Shown here one piece after another: positions 10,000 to 18,093 of a stretch of DNA of 64,000 nt. The notes below the pieces were generated by a model that did no database searches, was not told the origin of the DNA, and worked only from the letters and a program-made list of their open reading frames with translations. This DNA comes from Aquincola tertiaricarbonis (lineage in GTDB: Bacteria; Pseudomonadota; Gammaproteobacteria; Burkholderiales; Burkholderiaceae_C). The stretch lies in the NCBI RefSeq assembly GCF_023573145.1, contig NZ_CP097636.1:744001-808000 (forward strand), read 5' to 3'. The position numbers were made by a program, and so were the translations under genes. The stretch's first letter is position 1, and every line of letters begins with the position of its first letter.

Positions 10000-12861
10000 A
10001 TGACCGAGACGACCAACGCCCCCGGCAACGACGCCCACCGCACGCCCGAGCCCGACGTGGCGCCGCCCACCACGCTGCTGCTGGTGGACGGCAGCAGCTA
10101 CCTGTACCGCGCCTACCATGCGCTGCCCGACCTGCGCGGGCCCGACAATTTCCCCACCGGCGCACTGCACGGCATGGTGTCCATGCTCACCCGGCTGCGG
10201 GCGCAGTTCCCGGCGGTGCATGCCGCCTGCGTGTTCGACGCGCCGGGCAGGACCTTCCGCGACGACCTGTACCCCGAGTACAAGGCCAACCGCGCCAGCA
10301 TGCCCGAGCCGCTGGCGCAGCAGATCAAGCCCATCCACGAGGTGGTGCGGCTGCTGGGCTGGCCGGTGCTGGAGGTGCCCGGCATCGAGGCCGACGACGT
10401 CATCGGCACGCTGGCGCGCACCGTGGCCGCGCGCGGCGGCAAGGTGGTGATCTCCACCGGCGACAAGGACCTGGCGCAGCTGGTGGACGAGCAGGTGGTG
10501 CTGATCAACACCATGAGCAACGAGTCGCTGGACATCGCCGGCGTGCAGGCCAAGTTCGGCGTGCCGCCCGGGCGCATCGTCGACTACCTGACGCTGATCG
10601 GCGACACCGTGGACAACGTGCCCGGCGTCGAGAAGGTGGGCCCCAAGACCGCCGCCAAGTGGCTGGCCGAGCACGGCTCGCTGGACGGCGTGGTGGCCGC
10701 GGCCAGCGGCATCAAGGGCGTGGCCGGCGAGAACCTGCGCAAGGCCCTGGACTGGCTGCCGATGGGCCGCGAGCTGGTGACCATCCGCACCGATTGCGAC
10801 CTGGCCGCCCACGTGGCCGGCTGGCCGGGCGAAGACGCGATGACCGCGCTGCACTTCGCCGAGCCCGACAACGCGGCGCTGCTCGACTTCTACGCCCGCT
10901 ACGGCTTCAAGACGCTGCGCCGCGAGCTGGAAGCGCGCATGTCGGCCACGCGGCAGATGTTCGCCTCGGCCGACGAGCCCTTTGCGGAGGGCCGCGGCGA
11001 CCCGGCGCAGCCCGCGGTGGGCGCGGGCGAGTCCGCCAAGGTGGAGGGCAGCTACGAGACCGTGACCACCTGGGAGCGGCTGGACCACTGGCTGCAGCGG
11101 CTGCAGGCCGCGCCGCTGGCGGCGCTGGACACCGAGACCGATTCGCTGGACCCGATGCATGCGCGCATCGTCGGCATCAGCTTCGCGTTGCAGGCGCATG
11201 AGGCGGCCTACGTGCCGCTGGCCCACAACTACGCCGACGCGCCCGACCAGCTGCCGCTGGACGAGGTGCTGGCCCGGCTGAAGCCCTGGCTGGAGGACGC
11301 CGCCGCCGGCAAGATCGGCCAGAACGTCAAGTACGACACCCACGTCCTGGCCAACCATGGCATCCATGTGCGCGGCTGGCGCCACGACACGCTGCTGCAG
11401 AGCTATGTGCTGGAGGCTCACCTCACCCACAGCCTGGAAAAGCTGGCCGACCGCCACCTGGGCCGCAAGGGCCTGAGCTACGAGGACATCTGCGGCAAGG
11501 GCGCCAAGCAGATCCCGTTCGCGCAGGTGGACGTGCAGACCGCCACCACCTACAGCGGCGAAGACAGCGAGATGGTGCTGGACCTGCACCGGGTGCTGTG
11601 GCCGCAGATCGAGCAGCAGCCGGCGGCCGCCCCCGGCCTGCGCTACGTGTACGAGCAGATCGAGCTGCCCACCAGCGAGGTGCTGCAGCGCATCGAGCGC
11701 CACGGCGTGCTGGTGGACGCGGCCGCGCTGGCGCGCCAGAGCCAGCAGCTGGCCGAACGCATGATGGCGCTGGAGCAGGAGGCCTACGAGATCGCCGGCC
11801 AGCCCTTCAACCTGGGCAGCCCCAAGCAGATCGGCGAGATCCTGTTCAACCGCCTGGGCCTGCCGGTGCAGAAGAAGACCGCCAGCGGCGCACCGTCCAC
11901 CGACGAAGAGGTGCTGGAGAAGCTGGCCGCCGACTACCCGCTGCCGGCCCGGCTGCTGGAGCACCGCAGCCTGTCCAAGCTCAAGGGCACCTACACCGAC
12001 AAGCTGCCGCTGATGATCAACCCCAACACCGGCCGCGTGCACACCAACTATGCGCAGGCGGTGGCGGTGACGGGCCGGCTGTCCAGCAACGACCCCAACC
12101 TGCAGAACATCCCCATCCGCACGCCCGAGGGCCGGCGCGTGCGCGAGGCCTTCATTGCGCCCGAAGGCCATGTGATCGCCAGCGCCGACTACTCGCAGAT
12201 CGAGCTGCGCATCATGGCCCACATCAGCGAAGACCCCGGCCTGCTGGCCGCTTTTGCCGAGGGCCGCGACGTGCACCGGGCCACCGCGGCCGAGGTGTTC
12301 GGCGTGGCGCTGGACCAGGTGCGCAACGAGCAGCGCCGCTATGCCAAGGTCATCAACTTCGGGCTGATCTACGGCATGGGCGCCTTCGGCCTGGCCAGCA
12401 ACCTGGGCATCGACCAGAAGGCGGCCAAGAACTACATCGACCGCTATTTCGACCGCTTTGCTGGCGTCAAGCGCTACATGGATGAGACCCGCGCCAGCGC
12501 CGCCGAACGCGGCTATGTGGAAACGCTGTTCGGCCGCCGCATCGTGCTGCCCGAGATCCAGGGCGGCAGCGGCCCGCGCCGGGCCGCGGCCGAGCGCCAG
12601 GCCATCAATGCGCCGATGCAGGGCACCGCGGCCGACCTGATCAAGCTGGCGATGATCGCGGTGCAGGCCGAGATCGACCGCAGTGCCAAGGCCACCCGCA
12701 TCGTGATGCAGGTGCATGACGAACTGGTGTTCGAGGTGCCCGAGGCCGAGGTGGACTGGGTGCGCACCGAGGTGCCGCGCCTGATGGCCGGCGTGGCGCA
12801 GCTCAAGGTGCCCTTGCTGGCGGAAGTCGGACTGGGTCCGAACTGGGACAAGGCCCACTGA
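10000..12861 (+). CDS. polA: DNA polymerase I
   Basis: The 953-residue product has all three domains of DNA polymerase I, which fills gaps and removes primers during repair and lagging-strand synthesis. The 5' nuclease domain (about 25-310) opens with LLLVDGSSYLYRAYHAL and contains EADDVIGTLA and STGDKDLAQLV. The proofreading domain is intact, with the DTETD motif at residues 377-381. The polymerase domain has motif A, DYSQIELR, with Asp730, the O-helix segment RRYAKVINFGLIYG and motif C, VHDELVFE, with His906-Asp907. The ATG at 10000 puts the nuclease motif about 28 residues in; longer frames upstream lie over the divergent DUF2782 gene. It appears to be a single-gene transcript. Confidence 0.98.
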   Translation: MTETTNAPGNDAHRTPEPDVAPPTTLLLVDGSSYLYRAYHALPDLRGPDNFPTGALHGMVSMLTRLRAQFPAVHAACVFDAPGRTFRDDLYPEYKANRASMPEPLAQQIKPIHEVVRLLGWPVLEVPGIEADDVIGTLARTVAARGGKVVISTGDKDLAQLVDEQVVLINTMSNESLDIAGVQAKFGVPPGRIVDYLTLIGDTVDNVPGVEKVGPKTAAKWLAEHGSLDGVVAAASGIKGVAGENLRKALDWLPMGRELVTIRTDCDLAAHVAGWPGEDAMTALHFAEPDNAALLDFYARYGFKTLRRELEARMSATRQMFASADEPFAEGRGDPAQPAVGAGESAKVEGSYETVTTWERLDHWLQRLQAAPLAALDTETDSLDPMHARIVGISFALQAHEAAYVPLAHNYADAPDQLPLDEVLARLKPWLEDAAAGKIGQNVKYDTHVLANHGIHVRGWRHDTLLQSYVLEAHLTHSLEKLADRHLGRKGLSYEDICGKGAKQIPFAQVDVQTATTYSGEDSEMVLDLHRVLWPQIEQQPAAAPGLRYVYEQIELPTSEVLQRIERHGVLVDAAALARQSQQLAERMMALEQEAYEIAGQPFNLGSPKQIGEILFNRLGLPVQKKTASGAPSTDEEVLEKLAADYPLPARLLEHRSLSKLKGTYTDKLPLMINPNTGRVHTNYAQAVAVTGRLSSNDPNLQNIPIRTPEGRRVREAFIAPEGHVIASADYSQIELRIMAHISEDPGLLAAFAEGRDVHRATAAEVFGVALDQVRNEQRRYAKVINFGLIYGMGAFGLASNLGIDQKAAKNYIDRYFDRFAGVKRYMDETRASAAERGYVETLFGRRIVLPEIQGGSGPRRAAAERQAINAPMQGTAADLIKLAMIAVQAEIDRSAKATRIVMQVHDELVFEVPEAEVDWVRTEVPRLMAGVAQLKVPLLAEVGLGPNWDKAH

Positions 12862-12874
12862 AATCACGCCTTCA

Positions 12875-12903
12875 AGCGGCGCCCGCGGCCGCTGCTTGAG
12901 CCG
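12875..12903 (+). terminator. Possible hairpin terminator after polA
   Basis: Shortly after the polA stop, TCAAGCGGC and GCCGCT-GCTTGA can pair with one bulged base around a short GC-rich loop. There is no T run after the stem, so it would be a weak or Rho-assisted terminator. The structure was judged by eye. Confidence 0.3.
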
Positions 12904-12924
12904 GAACAGAGATGTAAACGGAGT

Positions 12925-12950
12925 GTTACTCGCGGGAACCGAGTTGTAAC
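12925..12950 (+). promoter_or_regulatory. Dyad upstream of the lipoprotein-TpsB-TpsA operon
   Basis: GTTACTCG (12925-12932) and CGAGTTGTAAC (12940-12950) form an inverted repeat with one bulged T, and a further TGTAA lies just upstream near 12914. It sits about 140 bases before the lipoprotein start, in the only gene-free stretch ahead of the operon (12862-13086), so it may be an operator. The rest of the stretch shows nothing clear. Confidence 0.3.
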
Positions 12951-13086
12951 AGCAGGCCGAAGATCCTCGGGTCGCCAGAGCGTGCGTGCTGCAGCGCTGG
13001 CCTGACGCCAAGATCGGGCCGGTTGTTCGTTGCCTTCGCGAAGTACAGCCGCCCGGAGCATCACAACGCTTCGAGGATTGCTGTAC

Positions 13087-16000
13087 ATGACCATCTCGCA
13101 CGCGGTCCGGGTCCGCCTGGTCGCCGTCGCCGTCAGCGCATTGCTGGCGGCCTGCGGTGGCGGTGGCGGCGGCGCAGAAACGCCGACCCCCACCAGCCCC
13201 ACCGACACCGGCACCGTCTCCCAGGGCGTCGACATCACCAACGTCACCACCGCGCAGGTGGAGGCGGCCAAGGCCCAGAAGCACTTCGCGGCGCTGGGCG
13301 TGCTCGTCGGCGCCAAGGTCGAGGTGCGTGATGCCTTCGACAAGTCGGGCACCGTGCTCTACGAGACGGTGACCGACGACAACGGGCAGTACACCGTCAC
13401 GCTGCCCGACTATTCCAAGTACGCGTTCTTCCGCGTCACCGTCTCGGGCGGCAATGACTGGGACGTCAACGACACCGGCACCCGCGACGCCACGCCGACG
13501 CCCTTCAAGGGCGAGATCAACGCCCTGGTGGACGCCAGCGACCTGCTCAACGGCTCGGTGCGGGTGACCATGCTCAGCGATGCGGCCTACCGCCTCATCG
13601 GCGGCGACCTGACGCGCTTCGACGCCAGCTCGCTGAACATCGAGCTCAACCGCGTGGCCGGCCTGCTGATGAAGCGCAGCCTGGGCAATGCCAACGCCGC
13701 AGCGGTGTCGTCCGACCTGCTGCAGTTCGACGCCACCCGCACCGAGCACCGCGATGCGCTGGCCTTTGCCTTCACCGAGCTGCAGCAGCCGCTGGGTGGC
13801 GATGCCAACCAGCGCTCGCTGCTGCAGAAGTACCACGCGGGCGAAACCACCGAAATGGCCGCCGCGTGGCGCCAGATGACCAGCACGCTGGGCGTGGCCA
13901 AGAGCCTGTCGGCCGAGATCGACCGCAACACGGTGAAGTTCCAGGCCGGCGTCACCGGCGTGGGCAGCATCACCGGCAGCCCCTTGCCCAATGGCAGCTA
14001 CGGCGAAGCGAAGGAGCCCTACAGCACCGTGCTGCCGCGTGACGGCAGCACCGTCAACCTGACCGCCGCCGAGATCGACGGCAACTGGCAGTTCCATTCG
14101 TGGACGGGTTGCAAGCAGGTGGTGGGCACCCGCTGCGAGCTGGAGCTGTCTGCCGACGTGACCGCGATCGCCCGCTTTGCGCTGAAGGAAGCCAAGGTCA
14201 ATGCCGAGGTCACCTCGCTGGGCCGCATCGCCCCGCAGGACAGCGTCACCGGCATCCGCTTCAATGCCGACGGCACCGCCACCATCGTCTCGCGCGATCC
14301 GGCGACCGTGGCCTACCTGAACACGCTGATCGTCGGCTCGTTGGTGCAGACGGGCCATGTCGACCACCCGACGGTGCGCATCAGCCAGATCGTCACGCCG
14401 GCCACCGTGGTCACGGCCAATGCGCCGGAGGCCACCACGGCGCCGATGACCACCATCAGCTTCCGCTGGACGGAAGCCTCGCCGGTGGATGTGTACGAGA
14501 GCATCTCCATCGTGGCCGACGCCACGCCGATGGCCTTCGACGAGGTGCGCGCCATCGAGGTGGGTGACGGCGTCTCGGGCTCGGTGCGCACCGTGATTCC
14601 GGCGCCCGACTTCACCACCAGCGTGGTGGCCGGCTCGGTGCTGGGCACCGCGCCCACTTGGTACGTCACCCTGGCGCCCGATGCGCGCAGCTGCCGCGGC
14701 TTCGGTGCCGACGCGGTGGCGCGTGCGGCGCTGCAGACGGCCTGGGAAGCCTCGCCGCGTGGCTACCCCTTCAACACCGCCGCGCTGGCCAACTGCGTGG
14801 CCACCGGCAACTTCAGCATTGCCGGTGACCTGACCGACTACGTGATGGGCAAGTCCACCGGCGACGTGGACCAGTTCTCCGGCCGCCACGACGGCACCGG
14901 CAAGCTGGCCATGCGCCTGCCCAAGGACGTGTTCAAGTACGAAAGCAAGGGCACCATGCTGGCCAGTGCCGCCGGTGCCGAGGGCGGCCGCAGCGCCGAG
15001 CCGGTGTGGGTCTCGGGCGTGGGGGTGGCGGTGCCGCTGGGCAACAACCTGTTCCTGGCCAGCCGCGAGCGCGAGGCGGGCTTCCGCCTGGTGGCGCTGA
15101 AGGACACGGCCAAGATCACCACCCAGCAGGCGGTGCGCCAGGCGCGCAGCGACTGCGCCATGCAGGGCCTGCCCAGCGCCTGCGGCCTGCTGGCCGGGCT
15201 GGAGCGTGAACGCCAGGGCCTGAGCAACGTGGGCATGATCCCGCTGCTGTCGTCGCCGCTGTCGGTCACGCTGTCCAAGCCGGGCACCAACCTCAGCGGC
15301 ACGGTCTCGCTCAACCTCAACATCGACCTGCGGCCCAAGGCTTCGGTCGACTGGAGCCTGCGCAGCCTGTGGATCCGCGCCAGCGCGGGTGCCGACTACG
15401 AGATCAAGCCCGAGCTGGGCCTGACCGCCACCTACGGCAAGACCCCCGGCGGCTTCCGCGTGCCGGTGGAAAGCAAGAAGAAGAAGTTCGATGCCAAGCG
15501 CGCCAAGGAAAAGGTCGGCACCACCAAGGTCCCCTTCAAGAAGACGCTGATCAAGATCGACCTCGGCCGGGCCATTCCGTATGCCGGCGCGGTGCTCGAC
15601 CTGAGCCTGAACCTGGAGGTGGGCGTGGACTTCACCGGCGAAATGTCGGTGACCATCACGCCCACGCTGACGATGGCCGGCGACTTCGGCGTGCGCGGCT
15701 ACTACGAGTGGCGCTGCTGCCGCTCCAACGACCGCGAGTTCTCGGCCTGGTTCAACATGCCTACGCGCCAGCCCGGCATCTCGGGCGAGCTCAAGGGCAC
15801 GCTGGCGGTGGAGCCGTATGCCGAGCTGAACCTGGCGGCCGGCCTGCGCGGCGTGGCACCCGAGGTGGCCAAGGTGTTCGTGCGCGGCGGCGTGATGTTC
15901 CGCGGCGAGGCGGCCACCAGCTTCAGCTACGCGACCTTGTTCCGCGACCAACCCGGCCCCGACACCTGGGCCGAAGGGCGTGTGTTCGGCAACTCGCGCA

Positions 16001-16389
16001 AGTACTGGGAGGACTGCTCGCTCGACACCCGTGTGCGCAATGGCGGCTCCTGCACCTGCGACCGGGACGAGACCCGGCGCCATTGGTGGGGCGGATCGTA
16101 CGTCTCGCGCAAGTGCGTGCAGCGCGGTGATCCGGTGCGCGTGCCGGGCGTGGTCAAGAAGATCCCGCAGCGCTGCGTGAACGAGCCTGAGCTGGCCCTG
16201 GGCGTGTACCTGCACGGCAAGGCGGGCGTGGTCACCTCGTCCAGCAACTTCGCATGGCCCTTCCGCGGCTGGTTCGACTTCCTCAACCGCGAAGTCAACT
16301 TCTTCGACCAGGAATGGCCGATCTGGGAGTACCCCGCCAAGGACAACAGCCCCGATGCCGAACTGGTCGGCTGCAGGGACATCACGTGA
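13087..16389 (+). CDS. Large lipoprotein of unknown function, first gene of the TPS operon
   Basis: This 1,100-residue protein starts at the ATG at 13087 with a short signal ending in the lipobox LLAAC (Cys23), followed by a glycine run and a Thr/Pro-rich linker. Residues about 75-115 look like a carboxypeptidase-regulatory-type beta sandwich (VTDDNGQYTVTLP). Residues about 300-370 resemble a bacterial beta-grasp repeat (WQFHSWTGC, then CELELSADVTAIARF). The last 400 residues are rich in amphipathic beta strands, with a very basic patch (ESKKKKFDAKRAKEK, near 798) and a cysteine cluster near 975-1015 (EDCSLDTR, GGSCTCDRD, RKCVQRG). Its stop overlaps the GTG start of the TpsB gene, so the two are translationally coupled. 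No known family covers the whole protein. A role in presenting or anchoring the secreted TpsA protein is an inference from context only. Confidence 0.8.
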   Translation: MTISHAVRVRLVAVAVSALLAACGGGGGGAETPTPTSPTDTGTVSQGVDITNVTTAQVEAAKAQKHFAALGVLVGAKVEVRDAFDKSGTVLYETVTDDNGQYTVTLPDYSKYAFFRVTVSGGNDWDVNDTGTRDATPTPFKGEINALVDASDLLNGSVRVTMLSDAAYRLIGGDLTRFDASSLNIELNRVAGLLMKRSLGNANAAAVSSDLLQFDATRTEHRDALAFAFTELQQPLGGDANQRSLLQKYHAGETTEMAAAWRQMTSTLGVAKSLSAEIDRNTVKFQAGVTGVGSITGSPLPNGSYGEAKEPYSTVLPRDGSTVNLTAAEIDGNWQFHSWTGCKQVVGTRCELELSADVTAIARFALKEAKVNAEVTSLGRIAPQDSVTGIRFNADGTATIVSRDPATVAYLNTLIVGSLVQTGHVDHPTVRISQIVTPATVVTANAPEATTAPMTTISFRWTEASPVDVYESISIVADATPMAFDEVRAIEVGDGVSGSVRTVIPAPDFTTSVVAGSVLGTAPTWYVTLAPDARSCRGFGADAVARAALQTAWEASPRGYPFNTAALANCVATGNFSIAGDLTDYVMGKSTGDVDQFSGRHDGTGKLAMRLPKDVFKYESKGTMLASAAGAEGGRSAEPVWVSGVGVAVPLGNNLFLASREREAGFRLVALKDTAKITTQQAVRQARSDCAMQGLPSACGLLAGLERERQGLSNVGMIPLLSSPLSVTLSKPGTNLSGTVSLNLNIDLRPKASVDWSLRSLWIRASAGADYEIKPELGLTATYGKTPGGFRVPVESKKKKFDAKRAKEKVGTTKVPFKKTLIKIDLGRAIPYAGAVLDLSLNLEVGVDFTGEMSVTITPTLTMAGDFGVRGYYEWRCCRSNDREFSAWFNMPTRQPGISGELKGTLAVEPYAELNLAAGLRGVAPEVAKVFVRGGVMFRGEAATSFSYATLFRDQPGPDTWAEGRVFGNSRKYWEDCSLDTRVRNGGSCTCDRDETRRHWWGGSYVSRKCVQRGDPVRVPGVVKKIPQRCVNEPELALGVYLHGKAGVVTSSSNFAWPFRGWFDFLNREVNFFDQEWPIWEYPAKDNSPDAELVGCRDIT

Positions 16390-18041
16390 GGCTGCACGCC
16401 CAATGCGGCGCCGCCGCGCGCTGGCGGCGCACGGCAGTGGCCGTGGCCACCTGCGCTGTGGCCGGTGCGGCCCCGCCGGTGGCAGCGGCCGAGCCAGCGC
16501 CGCCTGCCGCCGCCGCTGCCGAGCCCACGGTCACGGTGCAGGCCTTCGAGATCGAAGGCGCCGAACAGGTGGGCTTTGAAGAGCTGCAGGCCGTGCTGGC
16601 GCCCTGGCGCGGCCGGCCGCTCACCCGGCAGGCCCTGGGTGAAGCCGCCCGCGCGGTGGAGCGCCACTACCAGCAGGTGCACCGCCGCCTGGCGCGGGTG
16701 ACGCTGCCGCCGCAGGACGTGACCGAAGGCCGGGTGCGCCTGCGCGTGGCCGAAGGCCGGCTGGGCCGCGTGGTGGTGCAGGCCGATGGCGTGCGCGCCA
16801 TCGCCCCCGAGCGGGCACGTGCGGCCGTAGAGGCGCTGCAGGCCCCCGGCCAGGCGCTGTCGCTCAGCGCGGTGGAACGCGCCACCATGCAGCTGGCCGA
16901 ATGGCCGGGGCTGGAGGTGCGCAGCAGCCTGGTGGCCGGCAGCGGCGCGGGTGAAACCGACGTGGCGCTGGTGCTCACCGACCGCCGCCCCTGGGACCTG
17001 CAACTGCGCGCCGACAACGAAGGCGCCCGCGCCACCGGCCATGCCCGCGTGGCGGCCGACGGCTGGGCCGTGCTGCCCGGTGGCGGTGGCCATGCCGTCA
17101 CCGCCGGCACCATGATCAGCGAAGGCAGCCGCCAGCTGCGCCTGGGCGCCAGCACGCCGCTGCCGGCCAGCGGCTGGCGCGCCTCGGCCTATGGCAGCGC
17201 GCTGGACTACCGGCTGGTGACGCCCGAGTTCAATTCGCTCGATGTCAAGGGCCCGTCCAGCACGCTGGGGCTGGGCCTGTCCTGGGCCATCGATCGCAGC
17301 GCCACCGGCAGCCGCGATGCGTCGGCGCAGCTGGAGCGGCGCTGGTTCCGCAACAAGGCGCTGGACACGGTGCTGTCGGACTACCGCATCGACGTGCTCA
17401 CGCTGCGCTATGCGCGCCTGTGGTCCGACGAGGCCGGTGACGCCCGCCGTGCCTGGGAGTTGAGCCTGGCGGTCGGCGATGTCGACCTGTCCGGCTCGCC
17501 CAACCGCGAGGCCGATGCCCTGACCGCCGACACCGCGGGCGGCTATGCGCTGCTGCGCGGTGCCTGGCAGCACAGCCGCCAGGCCGGTGCGCACGGGCGC
17601 TGGTCGCTGCGGGCCAGCGGCCAGTGGAGCGCGCAGAACCTGGACGTGTCCGAGCGCATGCTCATCGCCGGCCCGGCCGGCGTGCGCGGCTACCCGGTGG
17701 GTGAAGCCACCGGCAGCCGCGCGCTGCTGGGCACCGCCGAATGGCAGCAGGGCCTGGCCGGCCTCGGCCAGCCTTCGCTCACGCTCTCGGCCTTTGCCGA
17801 TACCGGCGTGGCCTGGCAGTACGCCGATGCCGACTTCGCCGGCGCGCCGCCGCGCAACCGGCTGCGCCTGTCGGCCGCCGGCCTGTGGCTGGAGTGGCGA
17901 CCTGCGGCCGTGCCGCTGGTGGCCCGCTTGACCGTGGCACGCCCGCTGGGCCATCACCCCGACCCCACCGCCAACGGCGACAACCAGGACGGCAGCCGCT
18001 TCGGCACCCGCTGGTGGCTCAGCGCGCAATGGTCGCTGTGA
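16386..18041 (+). CDS. Two-partner secretion outer-membrane transporter (TpsB, ShlB/FhaC/HecB family)
   Basis: The 551-residue product resembles TpsB transporters, Omp85-type barrels that move a single TpsA protein across the outer membrane. The GTG start at 16386 overlaps the TGA of the preceding lipoprotein gene (GTGA) and is followed by a signal peptide (RRTAVAVATCAVAGAAPPVAAA). A POTRA_2 domain covers about 55-130 (FEIEGAEQVGFEEL to GRVRLRVAEGRLG). A second soluble stretch leads into the barrel, which begins near 205. The conserved loop motif VRGYPVGEATG is present near residue 437, and the last residue is the C-terminal Leu after an aromatic strand end (WWLSAQWSL), as usual for outer-membrane barrels. 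It lies 52 bases upstream of the presumed TpsA gene. Family assignment is strong; specificity for the neighbour is inferred from gene order. Confidence 0.92.
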   Translation: MRLHAQCGAAARWRRTAVAVATCAVAGAAPPVAAAEPAPPAAAAAEPTVTVQAFEIEGAEQVGFEELQAVLAPWRGRPLTRQALGEAARAVERHYQQVHRRLARVTLPPQDVTEGRVRLRVAEGRLGRVVVQADGVRAIAPERARAAVEALQAPGQALSLSAVERATMQLAEWPGLEVRSSLVAGSGAGETDVALVLTDRRPWDLQLRADNEGARATGHARVAADGWAVLPGGGGHAVTAGTMISEGSRQLRLGASTPLPASGWRASAYGSALDYRLVTPEFNSLDVKGPSSTLGLGLSWAIDRSATGSRDASAQLERRWFRNKALDTVLSDYRIDVLTLRYARLWSDEAGDARRAWELSLAVGDVDLSGSPNREADALTADTAGGYALLRGAWQHSRQAGAHGRWSLRASGQWSAQNLDVSERMLIAGPAGVRGYPVGEATGSRALLGTAEWQQGLAGLGQPSLTLSAFADTGVAWQYADADFAGAPPRNRLRLSAAGLWLEWRPAAVPLVARLTVARPLGHHPDPTANGDNQDGSRFGTRWWLSAQWSL

Positions 18042-18093
18042 GCCCCGCCGCCCCTTCATTCCTTTCCCCTGAATCCCTGCGAGGAGTCGCACG

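Noticed and set aside
9961..16215. A 2,084-codon open frame on the minus strand opposite polA and the lipoprotein gene
   Set aside because: It is antisense to two well-supported genes and has the His/Gln/Arg/Gly/Ala composition that GC-rich codon bias creates on the opposite strand. No domain was recognised.
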